From contig DATGLL010000243.1 in assembly GCA_035294145.1 (NCBI GenBank), positions 1 through 39,204 on the forward strand: 39,204 bases of DNA. Direction: 5' to 3'. The stretch comes from CADDZO01 sp035294145. GTDB lineage: Bacteria > Chloroflexota > Dormibacteria > Dormibacterales > Dormibacteraceae. The translations under genes were made by a program, and so were the position numbers. Positions 6,012-13,122 of this stretch are shown in pieces. How positions within the stretch are numbered: the first letter of the stretch is position 1; each line of letters opens with the position of its first letter. The notes under the pieces are model-generated. The model saw nothing but the letters and a program-made list of their open reading frames with translations. It was not told the DNA's origin and did no database searches.

Positions 6012-6380
6012 ATGACCGGTTCGCGCTTTGGCAACGCCGCCGATGAGGGAAAAGAGCGGCGAGGTTGGTTCGTCGGGCACTTCATGCCCGAGGGCGATCT
6101 GCGGCGATCATCAGACGTCGAGCTGAAATGGGGCATCCATCCGGCCGGAGACGAGCGCGTGAACTGGCTGGATACGGAGACGCGAACCACTGTGGTGCTC
6201 CTGATCGAGGGACGCTTCTGCATCAAGCTCTCCGACGGAGCCTATGTGCTCTGCAAGCCTGGTGACTACGTCATGTGGGGCCCAGGGACCGGGCACTCCT
6301 GGCGGGCTGAGGAGGATTCTGTTGTCGTCACCATTCGCTGGCCGAGCGCAGCGCCTGCGAGCCCTGCTCGGCCCGCTTGA
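6012..6380 (+). CDS. small cupin-fold protein
   Basis: A 122-residue single-domain beta-barrel protein. The conserved core runs WFVGHFMPEGDLRRSSDVEL, KWGIHPAGDERVNW, TTVVLLIEGRFCIKL, then GDYVMWGPGTGHSWRAEEDS. Its GHSW and GDYV turns match the second cupin motif; the first motif lacks the usual HxH metal triad, so metal binding is uncertain. Related actinobacterial proteins are, as I recall, sometimes mislabelled signal peptidase I. The ATG at 6012 was chosen as the start of the conserved part, about 115 nt after the NUDIX stop. It may be the fifth member of the HTH-TPR-SLOG-NUDIX module. Confidence 0.65.
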   Translation: MTGSRFGNAADEGKERRGWFVGHFMPEGDLRRSSDVELKWGIHPAGDERVNWLDTETRTTVVLLIEGRFCIKLSDGAYVLCKPGDYVMWGPGTGHSWRAEEDSVVVTIRWPSAAPASPARPA

Positions 6381-6572
6381 TCCGGAGGCTCTTGTCGTCG
6401 CTCTCCTTGGGCGCCCGGATCACCAGCATCCGGACACCCTGCCGTCAGAGTTGGTCAGGTCGATGTCGCCGCTGCGGACGCTGATGATCTCTACCTGACC
6501 GGTCGGCCCAGTCCTCCAGCTCTCGCGGTTGTCAGCGGACCGGCTCACTCTCGCTCCGTCCATCACATCCGT
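6370..6572 (-). pseudogene. decayed serine recombinase (resolvase-domain) fragment
   Basis: Three minus-strand frames in succession give pieces of the serine-recombinase catalytic domain. PRELEDWADRSG lies near 6535-6500, VEIISVRSGDIDLTNSDGR near 6500-6435, and MLVIRAPKESDDKSLRIKRA near 6430-6370. Known resolvase/integrase domains read, in one frame, PRELE...VEVISV-GDIDL-T-GR-VARI-GA-A--ES--KS-R. The order and spacing match, but frames shift at least twice and the N-terminal catalytic Ser region is absent or unrecognisable. This is a dead integrase/invertase remnant, supporting a mobile-element origin for the region to its left. Confidence 0.65.
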
Positions 6573-6585
6573 GGACGCTAACGCA

Positions 6586-6677
6586 GGGCGGCCTCTGCAA
6601 CTTCGCGCAACCGCTGTGCTCATGGAACCCTAGGGTTCCGGGTTCAATCCCCTACCTCACGGGGCGACCTCTGCAAC
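6586..6677. repeat. att-like direct repeat pair
   Basis: GGGCGGCCTCTGCAAC (6586-6601) and GGGCGACCTCTGCAAC (6662-6677) are 16-nt direct repeats with one mismatch. They flank a 60-nt segment with a 16-bp palindrome and a tRNA-T-arm-like string (GGTTCAATCC, about 6641-6650). The site lies just beyond the serine recombinase remnant, so it may be an old attachment region. No matching full tRNA gene was found. Confidence 0.4.
6624..6639. repeat. perfect 16-bp palindrome
   Basis: GGAACCCTAGGGTTCC reads identically on both strands and sits in the middle of the att-like repeat pair. It could be a recombinase crossover or regulator site; nothing else defines its role. Confidence 0.5.
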
Positions 6678-6761
6678 CCATTGTGAACTCGGCCGGCCCC
6701 CCTTGGCAAGCCCCGGAGAGCCGATTGTCGTCATTTTGTCGTCGGGCCCGAACTCGGAGGG

Positions 6762-6990
6762 GGGTGGTCAACCTCCCCCCTCTGAGGGCCGTTTCGAGGT
6801 TGACCACCCTACCGGCGCGTTACACTCATGGAATTTGACATCAGATGTGAGAAATAATCCAGCGATACCGAGTCCTAAACCGAAGAACAGCTGTCCATGA
6901 TGAGGGAGGATTTCCCTCCGATCCATGTGCAAGTGGAGGCTCGGTGAACTCGAGCCGACCTTGTGAAGACGGGCCGGAGGTTGACCACCC
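6762..6990. repeat. three copies of a 14-nt repeat, two as inverted pair
   Basis: GAGGTTGACCACCC occurs at 6796-6809 and again at 6977-6990. Its exact reverse complement GGGTGGTCAACCTC lies at 6762-6775. The first two form a perfect 14-bp stem with a 20-nt loop (6776-6795). The surroundings are non-coding and unusually A/T-rich for this genome. The repeats could be recombinase arm sites, operator sites or a transcription-ending hairpin. Confidence 0.55.
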
Positions 6991-7696
6991 CTCTTGCGTG
7001 ATCCAATCACCTTTACTGAAAGCAATCCTGTCATGAACCATGCTTTCAGCTGGCCGTTCCTCGCCCATCGTCCGCCCCAGGCGACCCTGGACCGCCCGAC
7101 CCGGGCGCCGTGACGGGAGCAAGGAATCGCTCCCAGACGAGCTCGGCGCGGGCGGAGGCGAAGACCCGCCTGTGAGCCCTCCTGGCCCGCGGCTCAGCCG
7201 ACGGGCGGCCGCCGGAGGCGGGCAGCCGGGGCGGCCTCACCCCTCACCGCCTTCGCCGACCGGGGCCACGACGACCGGCGGTGGTGAGGCTGGAGGGGAT
7301 CCCCGCGCCCGAGCTGCGGCCGATCCCCCCGGAGCCGGCTGAGACCTCGGTGGCGAGCCATCTCGAGTACTGGCTGGCCTGGAGCGGCTGCACAGCAATG
7401 GGGTCCGGAGGCGGGAGCGGGCGACTCATACCTGGCCAGCGAACAGGGTCTGCCGGCCATCGACGGCTGGTGCCAGGCTTCGCGAGCTGGTGGGGGCCGG
7501 CTACCCAGAGAACGCCACCGCTGACCAGGTGCGGCTCCTGGTGTGCCCGAGCCGACGGTTGGCGTCGCAAGGCAGGTCCGTCGAGGTGTCGCCTGGCGGG
7601 CTGGCCGGGGCCGGTTGGCGTCAAAAATGGCGTCAGCCGGCTGTGAGGAAGGAGCTGACAACCATGCCGAGGCGGCCTTCCGAATTGGGATTGGGC
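6840..7696. other. long stretch without a convincing gene
   Basis: No reading frame here shows a recognisable domain together with the third-position GC bias of the window. The first 200 nt are A/T-rich. In 7280-7650 short stretches read as possible gene debris (for example RLRELVGAGYPENATADQV on the plus strand), but frames break and no family is clear. It probably contains decayed element sequence up to the tRNA gene. Confidence 0.5.
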
Positions 7697-7785
7697 TGGT
7701 GGGCCGGGAGGGAGTCGAACCCCCACAGCTTTCGCGGCGGTTTTACAGACCGTTGGGCTCGCCACATGCCCGTTGCCGACCCACC
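7697..7785 (-). tRNA. tRNA-Tyr (anticodon GTA)
   Basis: The minus strand folds into a cloverleaf. The acceptor stem GGTGGGT pairs with GCCCACC and is followed by discriminator A. The anticodon loop CTGTAAA holds GTA (7746-7744), a long variable arm follows as in bacterial tRNA-Tyr, and the T-loop is GTTCGACTCC. CCA is not encoded. The gene is isolated, with non-coding or decayed DNA on its 3' side, a common situation for a tRNA near integrated elements. Confidence 0.93.
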
Positions 7786-7869
7786 TTGCGACAACCGAAG
7801 CCCAGCCAGCCGCGTCTGTAGGCCCTAATGGTACCCAAGGTCGAACGCGTCGATGCGCCGTGCGCCCCC

Positions 7870-7881
7870 TATGATGGCGCC
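7870..7881 (+). promoter_or_regulatory. -10 element for a leaderless start
   Basis: TATGAT (7870-7875) lies 6 nt before the GTG of the MFS gene at 7882, which would place transcription start on the start codon. No ribosome site precedes the GTG. Confidence 0.55.
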
Positions 7882-9183
7882 GTGCGGAACGCCTCAGCCG
7901 GCTACGCCCTGGTGGTCATGGTCTCGATCAACTTTCTGAACTACGCCGACCGTTGGGTGACCTCAGCCGTGGCCCCCCAGATCCAGCGTGACTTCCATCT
8001 CTCTGATTTCCAGGTCGGTCTGTTGGGGACGGCCTTCCTCCTCATCTACGCTGCCAGCGCCATCCCCTTTGGGTACTGGGCCGACCGAGGCGTTCGACGG
8101 ACGGTGATCGCCATCGGGGTCGCGGTGTGGAGCTGCGCCACCGTCCTCTCCGGCCTGGTGGCCAACTATGTCCAGCTCTTCCTCACCCGGGCGGTGCTCG
8201 GCGTTGGCGAGGCCAGCTACTACCCTGCCGGCGCCTCGCTGCTCAGCGACCACTTCGGACGGGAGCGGCGCGGTCGAGCGATGGCGGTCTGGAGCGCGGG
8301 CAGCGTCTTGGGCATTGCCGCTGGGTTCATCGGCGGAGGCCTCATCGCTACCCGATATGGCTGGCGCATGGCCTTCTTTCTTGCCGCGATCCCAGGGCTG
8401 GGGCTTGCCATGCTCGCCTACCTGATGCGAGAGCCGCTCCGGGGTGCGGCAGAGGCGATCGGGCCGCGGCTCCAGCGAACCCGTGAGGCAACCCCGGCCG
8501 CCTTGCTGGGCTTGCTCCGCATCCCTACCCTTCGCTGGCTGATCGTGGCCCACACGTTGCTGTATTTCGTCCTCGCTGCCAACGCCTTTTGGTTGCCGAC
8601 CGTCCTTGGCAGGCGCTTCGGCCTCTCTCTCGGCGCTGCCGGGCTGCTATCCGGCACAGTCCTGATCGCTGGTGGTCTCGTAGGCACGCTGCTGGGTGGC
8701 TGGCTGGGGGACCGTCTCGGTCACCGCCGGCCGACCGCCCCGCTGGAGGTGGGCATCGTCGGCTTCACCATCGCCTCTGGCACCATCGTGGTGGCGCTCC
8801 TCGGCCCGATGGACATCGATGGCGTGCCCATCTTCGGGCCGGCGTTCTTCGTCACCGTGGTCTGCGTCTACCTCTACCAGGGGCCTTTCACCGCCGTGAC
8901 CCAGAACGTGGTCACGCCAGCGCTACGAGCGGGCGCGGTGGCCATGCTCCTGCTCCTCGCCCACGTGCTTGGCGACTCCCACTCCACGGCCGACGTCGGC
9001 TTCCTCTCCGACCGCCTCCACAGCCTCCCCCTGGCCCTGCTCGTCACCTCGGTCCCACTCTTGCTGCTGGCAGCCGCCGCAGCCGCCCTTGGTCTGCGTA
9101 CGGTGGAGACGGACATGCGCGCCATGGAGGAGCGGTGGGCCCTGGAGACGACCGGCGGCCCCACGCCAGCGCCCACCTCCTAG
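7882..9183 (+). CDS. MFS transporter, Spinster-like
   Basis: A membrane protein of about 433 residues with some 12 hydrophobic segments. The first helix includes the NFLNYADRW motif typical of Spinster-like and related organic-anion MFS carriers. The loop 2-3 motif appears as GYWADRGVRRTV, and the RAVLGVGEASYYPAGASLLS helix 4-5 region is also typical. The substrate cannot be told; Spinster-type proteins carry lipids or aromatic/organic anions. The GTG at 7882 was chosen because of the TATGAT element 6 nt upstream and because hydrophobic sequence starts shortly after; an in-frame ATG at 7828 is the alternative. Its 3' end overlaps the UbiA gene by 49 nt. Confidence 0.8.
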   Translation: MRNASAGYALVVMVSINFLNYADRWVTSAVAPQIQRDFHLSDFQVGLLGTAFLLIYAASAIPFGYWADRGVRRTVIAIGVAVWSCATVLSGLVANYVQLFLTRAVLGVGEASYYPAGASLLSDHFGRERRGRAMAVWSAGSVLGIAAGFIGGGLIATRYGWRMAFFLAAIPGLGLAMLAYLMREPLRGAAEAIGPRLQRTREATPAALLGLLRIPTLRWLIVAHTLLYFVLAANAFWLPTVLGRRFGLSLGAAGLLSGTVLIAGGLVGTLLGGWLGDRLGHRRPTAPLEVGIVGFTIASGTIVVALLGPMDIDGVPIFGPAFFVTVVCVYLYQGPFTAVTQNVVTPALRAGAVAMLLLLAHVLGDSHSTADVGFLSDRLHSLPLALLVTSVPLLLLAAAAAALGLRTVETDMRAMEERWALETTGGPTPAPTS

Positions 9184-9980
9184 CCCTGCTGGCGGCCTGC
9201 CACCCAGAGGCGGCCGCCACCGTCACCGTCCTGGTGGGCCTGCTCGCCCTCGGCGCCGGGGCGGCCACCCGCACCATCTGGATCGTGGCCGCGGTCGCGG
9301 CTGGCCAGCTCGGGGTGGGATGGAGCAACGACTACCTGGACCGCGGCCGCGACCTGGCCGCGGGGCGCGGTGACAAGCCCATCGCCGCCGGCCGAGTGGA
9401 TCCCGGTCGGGTCGGACGTGCCGCCCTCCTGGCCCTGATCGCCAGCGTTCCCCTCTCGCTCGTGGCCGGCCCCGGCTTCGCCGCCGCCCACCTGGTGGCC
9501 GTGGCCGCGGCCATGGCCTACAACGCGGGCCTGAAGGCCCTCCCGATCAGCCCTTTGCCCTACCTGGTGGCCTTTGCACTGGTCCCGGTGGCGGTTGCCC
9601 TCGCCGTCCACGGCCGTCCGCCGCCTCTCTGGGCGATCGCGGCCGGGGCCTCGATCGGTGTCGGCGGCCACTGCGCCCAGGCGCTGCCAGACCTCGCCAC
9701 CGCCCGGCGCGCAGGCGAGCACGGCCTCCCCCAGCTGCTGGGCGAGCGGGCCACCTCCCTGCTGGCGGCGGTGCTGCTCTTGGCCGCCGACGCCGCCGTG
9801 ACCTTCGGACCCGGCCCGCCCGGCCCGCCCGGAGTCGCGGGCGCCGCCCTGGCGGCGGCGCTCAGCGCCGGGGTGGTGGTCTCGGCCAACGCTCGGCGCC
9901 CGCGCTTGGCCTTTCGCCTGGCCCTGGCCGTGGCGGCGATCGCGGTGCTCGCCTTCCTCGCCCGGGGGGGCGCGCTCTGA
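9135..9980 (+). CDS. UbiA-family prenyltransferase
   Basis: A 281-residue integral membrane protein with about eight to nine helices. The first prenyl-diphosphate-binding motif is visible as WSNDYLDRGRDLAAGRGDKP (NDxxDxxxD) near residue 67. The second, weaker motif is PDLATARRAGEHGLP near residue 185. UbiA enzymes attach prenyl chains to aromatic or sugar acceptors (menaquinone, heme O, arabinan precursors). The acceptor here is unknown. The start is a GTG inside the upstream MFS gene, in the usual place just before the LLALLAACHPE segment seen in actinobacterial homologues. The overlap implies an operon with the MFS gene. Confidence 0.8.
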   Translation: MGPGDDRRPHASAHLLALLAACHPEAAATVTVLVGLLALGAGAATRTIWIVAAVAAGQLGVGWSNDYLDRGRDLAAGRGDKPIAAGRVDPGRVGRAALLALIASVPLSLVAGPGFAAAHLVAVAAAMAYNAGLKALPISPLPYLVAFALVPVAVALAVHGRPPPLWAIAAGASIGVGGHCAQALPDLATARRAGEHGLPQLLGERATSLLAAVLLLAADAAVTFGPGPPGPPGVAGAALAAALSAGVVVSANARRPRLAFRLALAVAAIAVLAFLARGGAL

Positions 9981-10059
9981 GCTCGCGCCGCCGAACCGGG
10001 GCTCCCAGCCGCCCCCCACCCGTGCCGTCGCCGGCGACGTCCCGTAGAGTCGAGCCAGC

Positions 10060-11070
10060 GTGCGATGGCGGAACCTCAACCCGGGAGTCGTCCTGGCCGC
10101 CCTCATCGCCCTGGCCGGGCTCCTGGCCTGTGAAGGACCAGCCCCGACCCCGGCGGCCCGCCACGGTGGGCCGCCGCGGGCCGCCTCCCCCTCGCCCACG
10201 CCCACCTCCACCCCAGCGCTGCCTCCCTACTTCATCGAGGCCTTGCGCATCCGGCCCTACCCGGGAGGGAGGATCCAGATCGGCGAGGTCATGGTCCGGG
10301 GCCAGGGATTCACTCGATACCAGATGAGCTGGCCCGCTGAGGGGCAGGTGATGACCGGCACCATCGCCATCCCCGACGGACCCGGTCCCTTCCCCGTGGT
10401 CCTGGTCGAGCACGGCTTCATCCCGCCCGAGCGGTACTGGGTGGGACAGGACTCCGCCATCTTCGGCGACCCCATGGCGGCCCACGGCTTCTTGGTGCTG
10501 GCGCCGAACTGGCCGGGGTACGCAGGCTCGGGTCCGGGGCCGCCCGGGCTGCCACCCATCGTGGGTGAGCTGGTGACCACCCTCGACCTGGTGAGCTCGC
10601 TTGGGACGCTGCCCCAGGCTGATGTCTCGCACATCGCCTGCGTGGGCCACAGCAACGGCGGCGGTATCTGCGAGCTGGCCATGGTGGTGGATCCCCGGAT
10701 CGGGGCGGTCGTCCTACAGGCCCCGATCAGCAGCGACATGGCCGACAACGCGCGCACCTGGTGGGACCAGCACCCGGAGGACCTGGGCACCCTGGGCACA
10801 CCGGATAGCAACCCCGAGGGATACCGGCATCTGTCCCCCCGGAACTACTTCGCCCCTGGCCAGCCGCCGGTGCTGATCGTCCAGGGCACAGCGGACCACA
10901 CCATCCCGGCGGCCTGGACCCAGGCCACCTACGACGCGCTCACGCAGCGAGGGGTGACCGCCAGGCTGCTCTGGATTCCGGGAGGCGACCACGACCTGGT
11001 CGGGGCGAATCTCGCCACCGCGGTGGCGGCGCAAGAGGCATGGATCCGCCAGGCCCTCCACCTGAGCTGA
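10060..11070 (+). CDS. secreted lipoprotein alpha/beta hydrolase
   Basis: A 336-residue protein. The N-terminal hydrophobic segment ends in a lipobox (ALAGLLAC), so it is probably lipid-anchored outside the membrane. A proline-rich linker follows to about residue 52. The hydrolase domain has the oxyanion region VVLVEHGF, the nucleophile elbow GHSNGGG, an acid in VQGTADHTIP, and the catalytic His in PGGDHDL. The fold matches dienelactone-hydrolase/acetyl-xylan-esterase-like or chlorophyllase-like enzymes; the substrate is unknown. Start: GTG at 10060 with a TAGAGT element 9 nt upstream and no strong ribosome site. It is monocistronic between UbiA and the thiolase gene. Confidence 0.8.
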   Translation: MRWRNLNPGVVLAALIALAGLLACEGPAPTPAARHGGPPRAASPSPTPTSTPALPPYFIEALRIRPYPGGRIQIGEVMVRGQGFTRYQMSWPAEGQVMTGTIAIPDGPGPFPVVLVEHGFIPPERYWVGQDSAIFGDPMAAHGFLVLAPNWPGYAGSGPGPPGLPPIVGELVTTLDLVSSLGTLPQADVSHIACVGHSNGGGICELAMVVDPRIGAVVLQAPISSDMADNARTWWDQHPEDLGTLGTPDSNPEGYRHLSPRNYFAPGQPPVLIVQGTADHTIPAAWTQATYDALTQRGVTARLLWIPGGDHDLVGANLATAVAAQEAWIRQALHLS

Positions 11071-11138
11071 GGGCCGGCGGAGCCTTCCGGTCCGGCCCTG
11101 GGATGCCCGAGGGTGACCTTCCGGGCCCCGGCGAGCCG

Positions 11139-11144
11139 TACGAT
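11139..11144 (+). promoter_or_regulatory. -10 element of thiolase gene
   Basis: TACGAT lies 8 nt before the GTG at 11153. The intervening GGAGGACC could act as a very close ribosome site, so the transcript may be leaderless or have only a minimal leader. Confidence 0.45.
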
Positions 11145-11152
11145 GGAGGACC

Positions 11153-12337
11153 GTGACCAAGTCGGTGATCGTGGCGGGCGCCCGCACGCCCATCGGCAAG
11201 TTCGGCGGCGCCCTCAAGGATCTGAAAGCGGTCGAGCTGGGCGCGATCGCCATTCGCGCCGCCCTGGAGCGGGCGGGTGTCGAGGCGAAGGAGGTCGAGT
11301 ACGTGATCATGGGCCAGGTGCTCCAGGCGGGCACGGGCCAGATCACCGCCCGACAGGCCGCGATCGCAGCCGGCATCCCGATCGAGGTGCCGGCGATCAC
11401 GATCAACAAGGTCTGCCTCTCCGGGCTCACCGCCATCGCGCTGGCCGACCAGCTGATCCGAGCAGGCGAGGTCTCGACCGTGGTGGCGGGAGGGATGGAG
11501 TCGATGTCCCAGGCCCCCTACCTGGTGCCCAAGGCCCGCTTCGGGGCCCGCATGGGCGACGCCGCGCTGGTCGACGCCATGATCCACGACGGGCTCTGGT
11601 CCACCTTCACCGGCCAGCAGATGGGGGAGTCGTCGGACGAGATCAACCGGGAGTTGGAGATCGGCCGAGGGGAGCAGGACGCCTGGGCGGCGCGATCCCA
11701 CCAGCGGGCCGCGGCCGCCTGGGCGGAAGGGCGGCTGGCCGAGGAGACGGTCCCGGTCGAGGTGCCGCAACCCCGCGACGGGCGGATGGTGCTCACCTCC
11801 GATGAAGGAGTGAGGCCCGAGACCACGATCGAGACCCTCTCCCGGCTGCCCCCGGCCTTCCATGAGGACGGCACCATCACCGCGGGCAACGCCTCCCAGA
11901 TCTCGGACGGCGCCGCCGCGGTGGTGGTCATGGCCGAGGAACGGGCCCGCGCCCTCGGGCTCGCCCCGCTGGCCGAGATCGTCGCCCACGGGATGAGCGC
12001 CGAGCGCTACGCCTGGCTCCACACCGTGCCCGCGCTGGCCCTCTCCCGCGCACTGGAGAAGGCGGGGCTGACGGCCGCTGACCTCGACCTGGTGGAGATC
12101 AACGAGGCCTTCGCCTCCGTGGCCCTCAACTCCACCCGCATGCTTGAGCTGGACGAGGATCGGGTCAACGTCAACGGGGGGGCGGTGGCGCTGGGTCATC
12201 CCATCGGCGCCTCGGGCGCCCGGCTGGTCCTGACGTTGGCCTGCGAGCTGCGCCGGAGGGGAGCGGAGCTAGGGGCAGCCGCCCTCTGCGGGGGCGGTGG
12301 GCAGGGAGACGCGCTGATCATCCGCCGCGCCGGCTGA
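11153..12337 (+). CDS. acetyl-CoA C-acetyltransferase (thiolase)
   Basis: A 394-residue thiolase of usual length. The acyl-accepting Cys is C88 in NKVCLSGL. The catalytic His is in GHPIGASGAR and the second Cys in CGGGGQGDA near the C-terminus; NEAFA is also present. The enzyme condenses two acetyl-CoA or cleaves 3-ketoacyl-CoA, feeding fatty-acid, ketone-body or PHB-type pathways. With the glutaryl-CoA-type dehydrogenase at 31244 it could complete degradation of glutarate or lysine to acetyl-CoA, though the genes are far apart. It is transcribed alone from a TACGAT-type promoter. Confidence 0.93.
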   Translation: MTKSVIVAGARTPIGKFGGALKDLKAVELGAIAIRAALERAGVEAKEVEYVIMGQVLQAGTGQITARQAAIAAGIPIEVPAITINKVCLSGLTAIALADQLIRAGEVSTVVAGGMESMSQAPYLVPKARFGARMGDAALVDAMIHDGLWSTFTGQQMGESSDEINRELEIGRGEQDAWAARSHQRAAAAWAEGRLAEETVPVEVPQPRDGRMVLTSDEGVRPETTIETLSRLPPAFHEDGTITAGNASQISDGAAAVVVMAEERARALGLAPLAEIVAHGMSAERYAWLHTVPALALSRALEKAGLTAADLDLVEINEAFASVALNSTRMLELDEDRVNVNGGAVALGHPIGASGARLVLTLACELRRRGAELGAAALCGGGGQGDALIIRRAG

Positions 12338-12492
12338 GCGCCCTCCCCGCCTGCTGCCCTCGCCCGGTGGAGAAGGCCTCCACCCCCGGATGGAGCAGGC
12401 CGCGCTGAGGATCCAGCCCCGCTCCGATGGCAGCCGGGGCCGTTGTGACCAGACTGCTCCTCGTCGGAATCACGGCGAAGGAGAGGATCGAG

Positions 12493-12996
12493 ATGCGGTT
12501 TGGCACGGACCCCCTGGTCGAGATCGTGGTGGTGGCCGCGATCGTCGTCTTCGCCATCGCCCGGCAGCTCGCGACGCGGCCCATCGACGGGCGTCGGCTC
12601 TGGCTGGTGCCGCTGGCTGCACTGGCTTGGAGCCTCTCCCAGCTGACCAGGGCTCCCAGCCCGGACACGACCGATCTGGCCCTGCTCGCCCTCCAAGCCG
12701 TCGTGGTGGGTGGGCTGGGCCTCGCCCGGGGCTTGAGCCTACAGGTCTGGATGAGCGCCGACGGCACCCCCCTGTCGCGCGGCACCCTCCTCACCCTGGC
12801 CCTCTGGATCGTCTCCTTCGCCGCCCGTCTGGTCGCGACCCTGCTGACGGGTTGGGGTGGCCCCACCGCTACCGCCGAGCTGCTCCTCCTGCTCGGGATC
12901 ACGTTCGGGGTCCAGAACGCGGTGGTCTGGGCACGGATGCAGGCCCTGCCCGGGGTCGGAGCAGGACGGCGCTCGTCGCCGGCGTGGCGGCGCTGA
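12493..12996 (+). CDS. small integral membrane protein (DUF1453/CcdC-like)
   Basis: A 167-residue protein with four predicted membrane helices (EIVVVAAIVVFAIARQLATR; LWLVPLAALAWSLSQL; LLTLALWIVSFAARLVATLL; AELLLLLGITFGVQNAVVW). The pattern of an R-P pair after helix 1 (ATRPIDGRRLWLVP) resembles the DUF1453/CcdC-like family, of unknown function. The ATG at 12493 was chosen over an in-frame ATG at 12427 because it has a good GAAGGAGAGG ribosome site 6 nt upstream. A strong hairpin follows at 13035-13065. Confidence 0.6.
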   Translation: MRFGTDPLVEIVVVAAIVVFAIARQLATRPIDGRRLWLVPLAALAWSLSQLTRAPSPDTTDLALLALQAVVVGGLGLARGLSLQVWMSADGTPLSRGTLLTLALWIVSFAARLVATLLTGWGGPTATAELLLLLGITFGVQNAVVWARMQALPGVGAGRRSSPAWRR

Positions 12997-13034
12997 GGCC
13001 GCGGGCGCTTCGCCGGCCGTAGGGCACCGACGGT

Positions 13035-13065
13035 CTCCGCCAGCTCGCCCGGCAAGCTGGCGGAG
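13035..13065 (+). terminator. hairpin terminator
   Basis: CTCCGCCAGCT (13035-13045) pairs perfectly with AGCTGGCGGAG (13055-13065) across a 9-nt loop. It lies between the membrane-protein stop and the kinase start. No clear T-tract follows, as is usual in high-GC genomes. Confidence 0.65.
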
Positions 13066-13108
13066 GCCCGTTCTGGTGATGGAAGTCGGTGACAGGCCCG
13101 ACGAAGGC

Positions 13109-13114
13109 TAAGAT
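13109..13114 (+). promoter_or_regulatory. -10 element of two-component operon
   Basis: TAAGAT lies 8 nt before the GTG at 13123; GTGACA at 13089-13094 may be a -35 with a short spacer. No ribosome site is visible, so the start is probably leaderless or nearly so. Confidence 0.45.
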
Positions 13115-13122
13115 CGAGGCTG

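Noticed and set aside
6624..6660. A tRNA gene suggested by GGTTCAATCC
   Set aside because: The T-stem does not pair properly, and no acceptor, D or anticodon stem can be built; at most a remnant.
8589..9134. Upstream extension of the UbiA reading frame inside the MFS gene
   Set aside because: The frame is open by chance in GC-rich DNA; the translation is low-complexity and the MFS gene clearly occupies this stretch.
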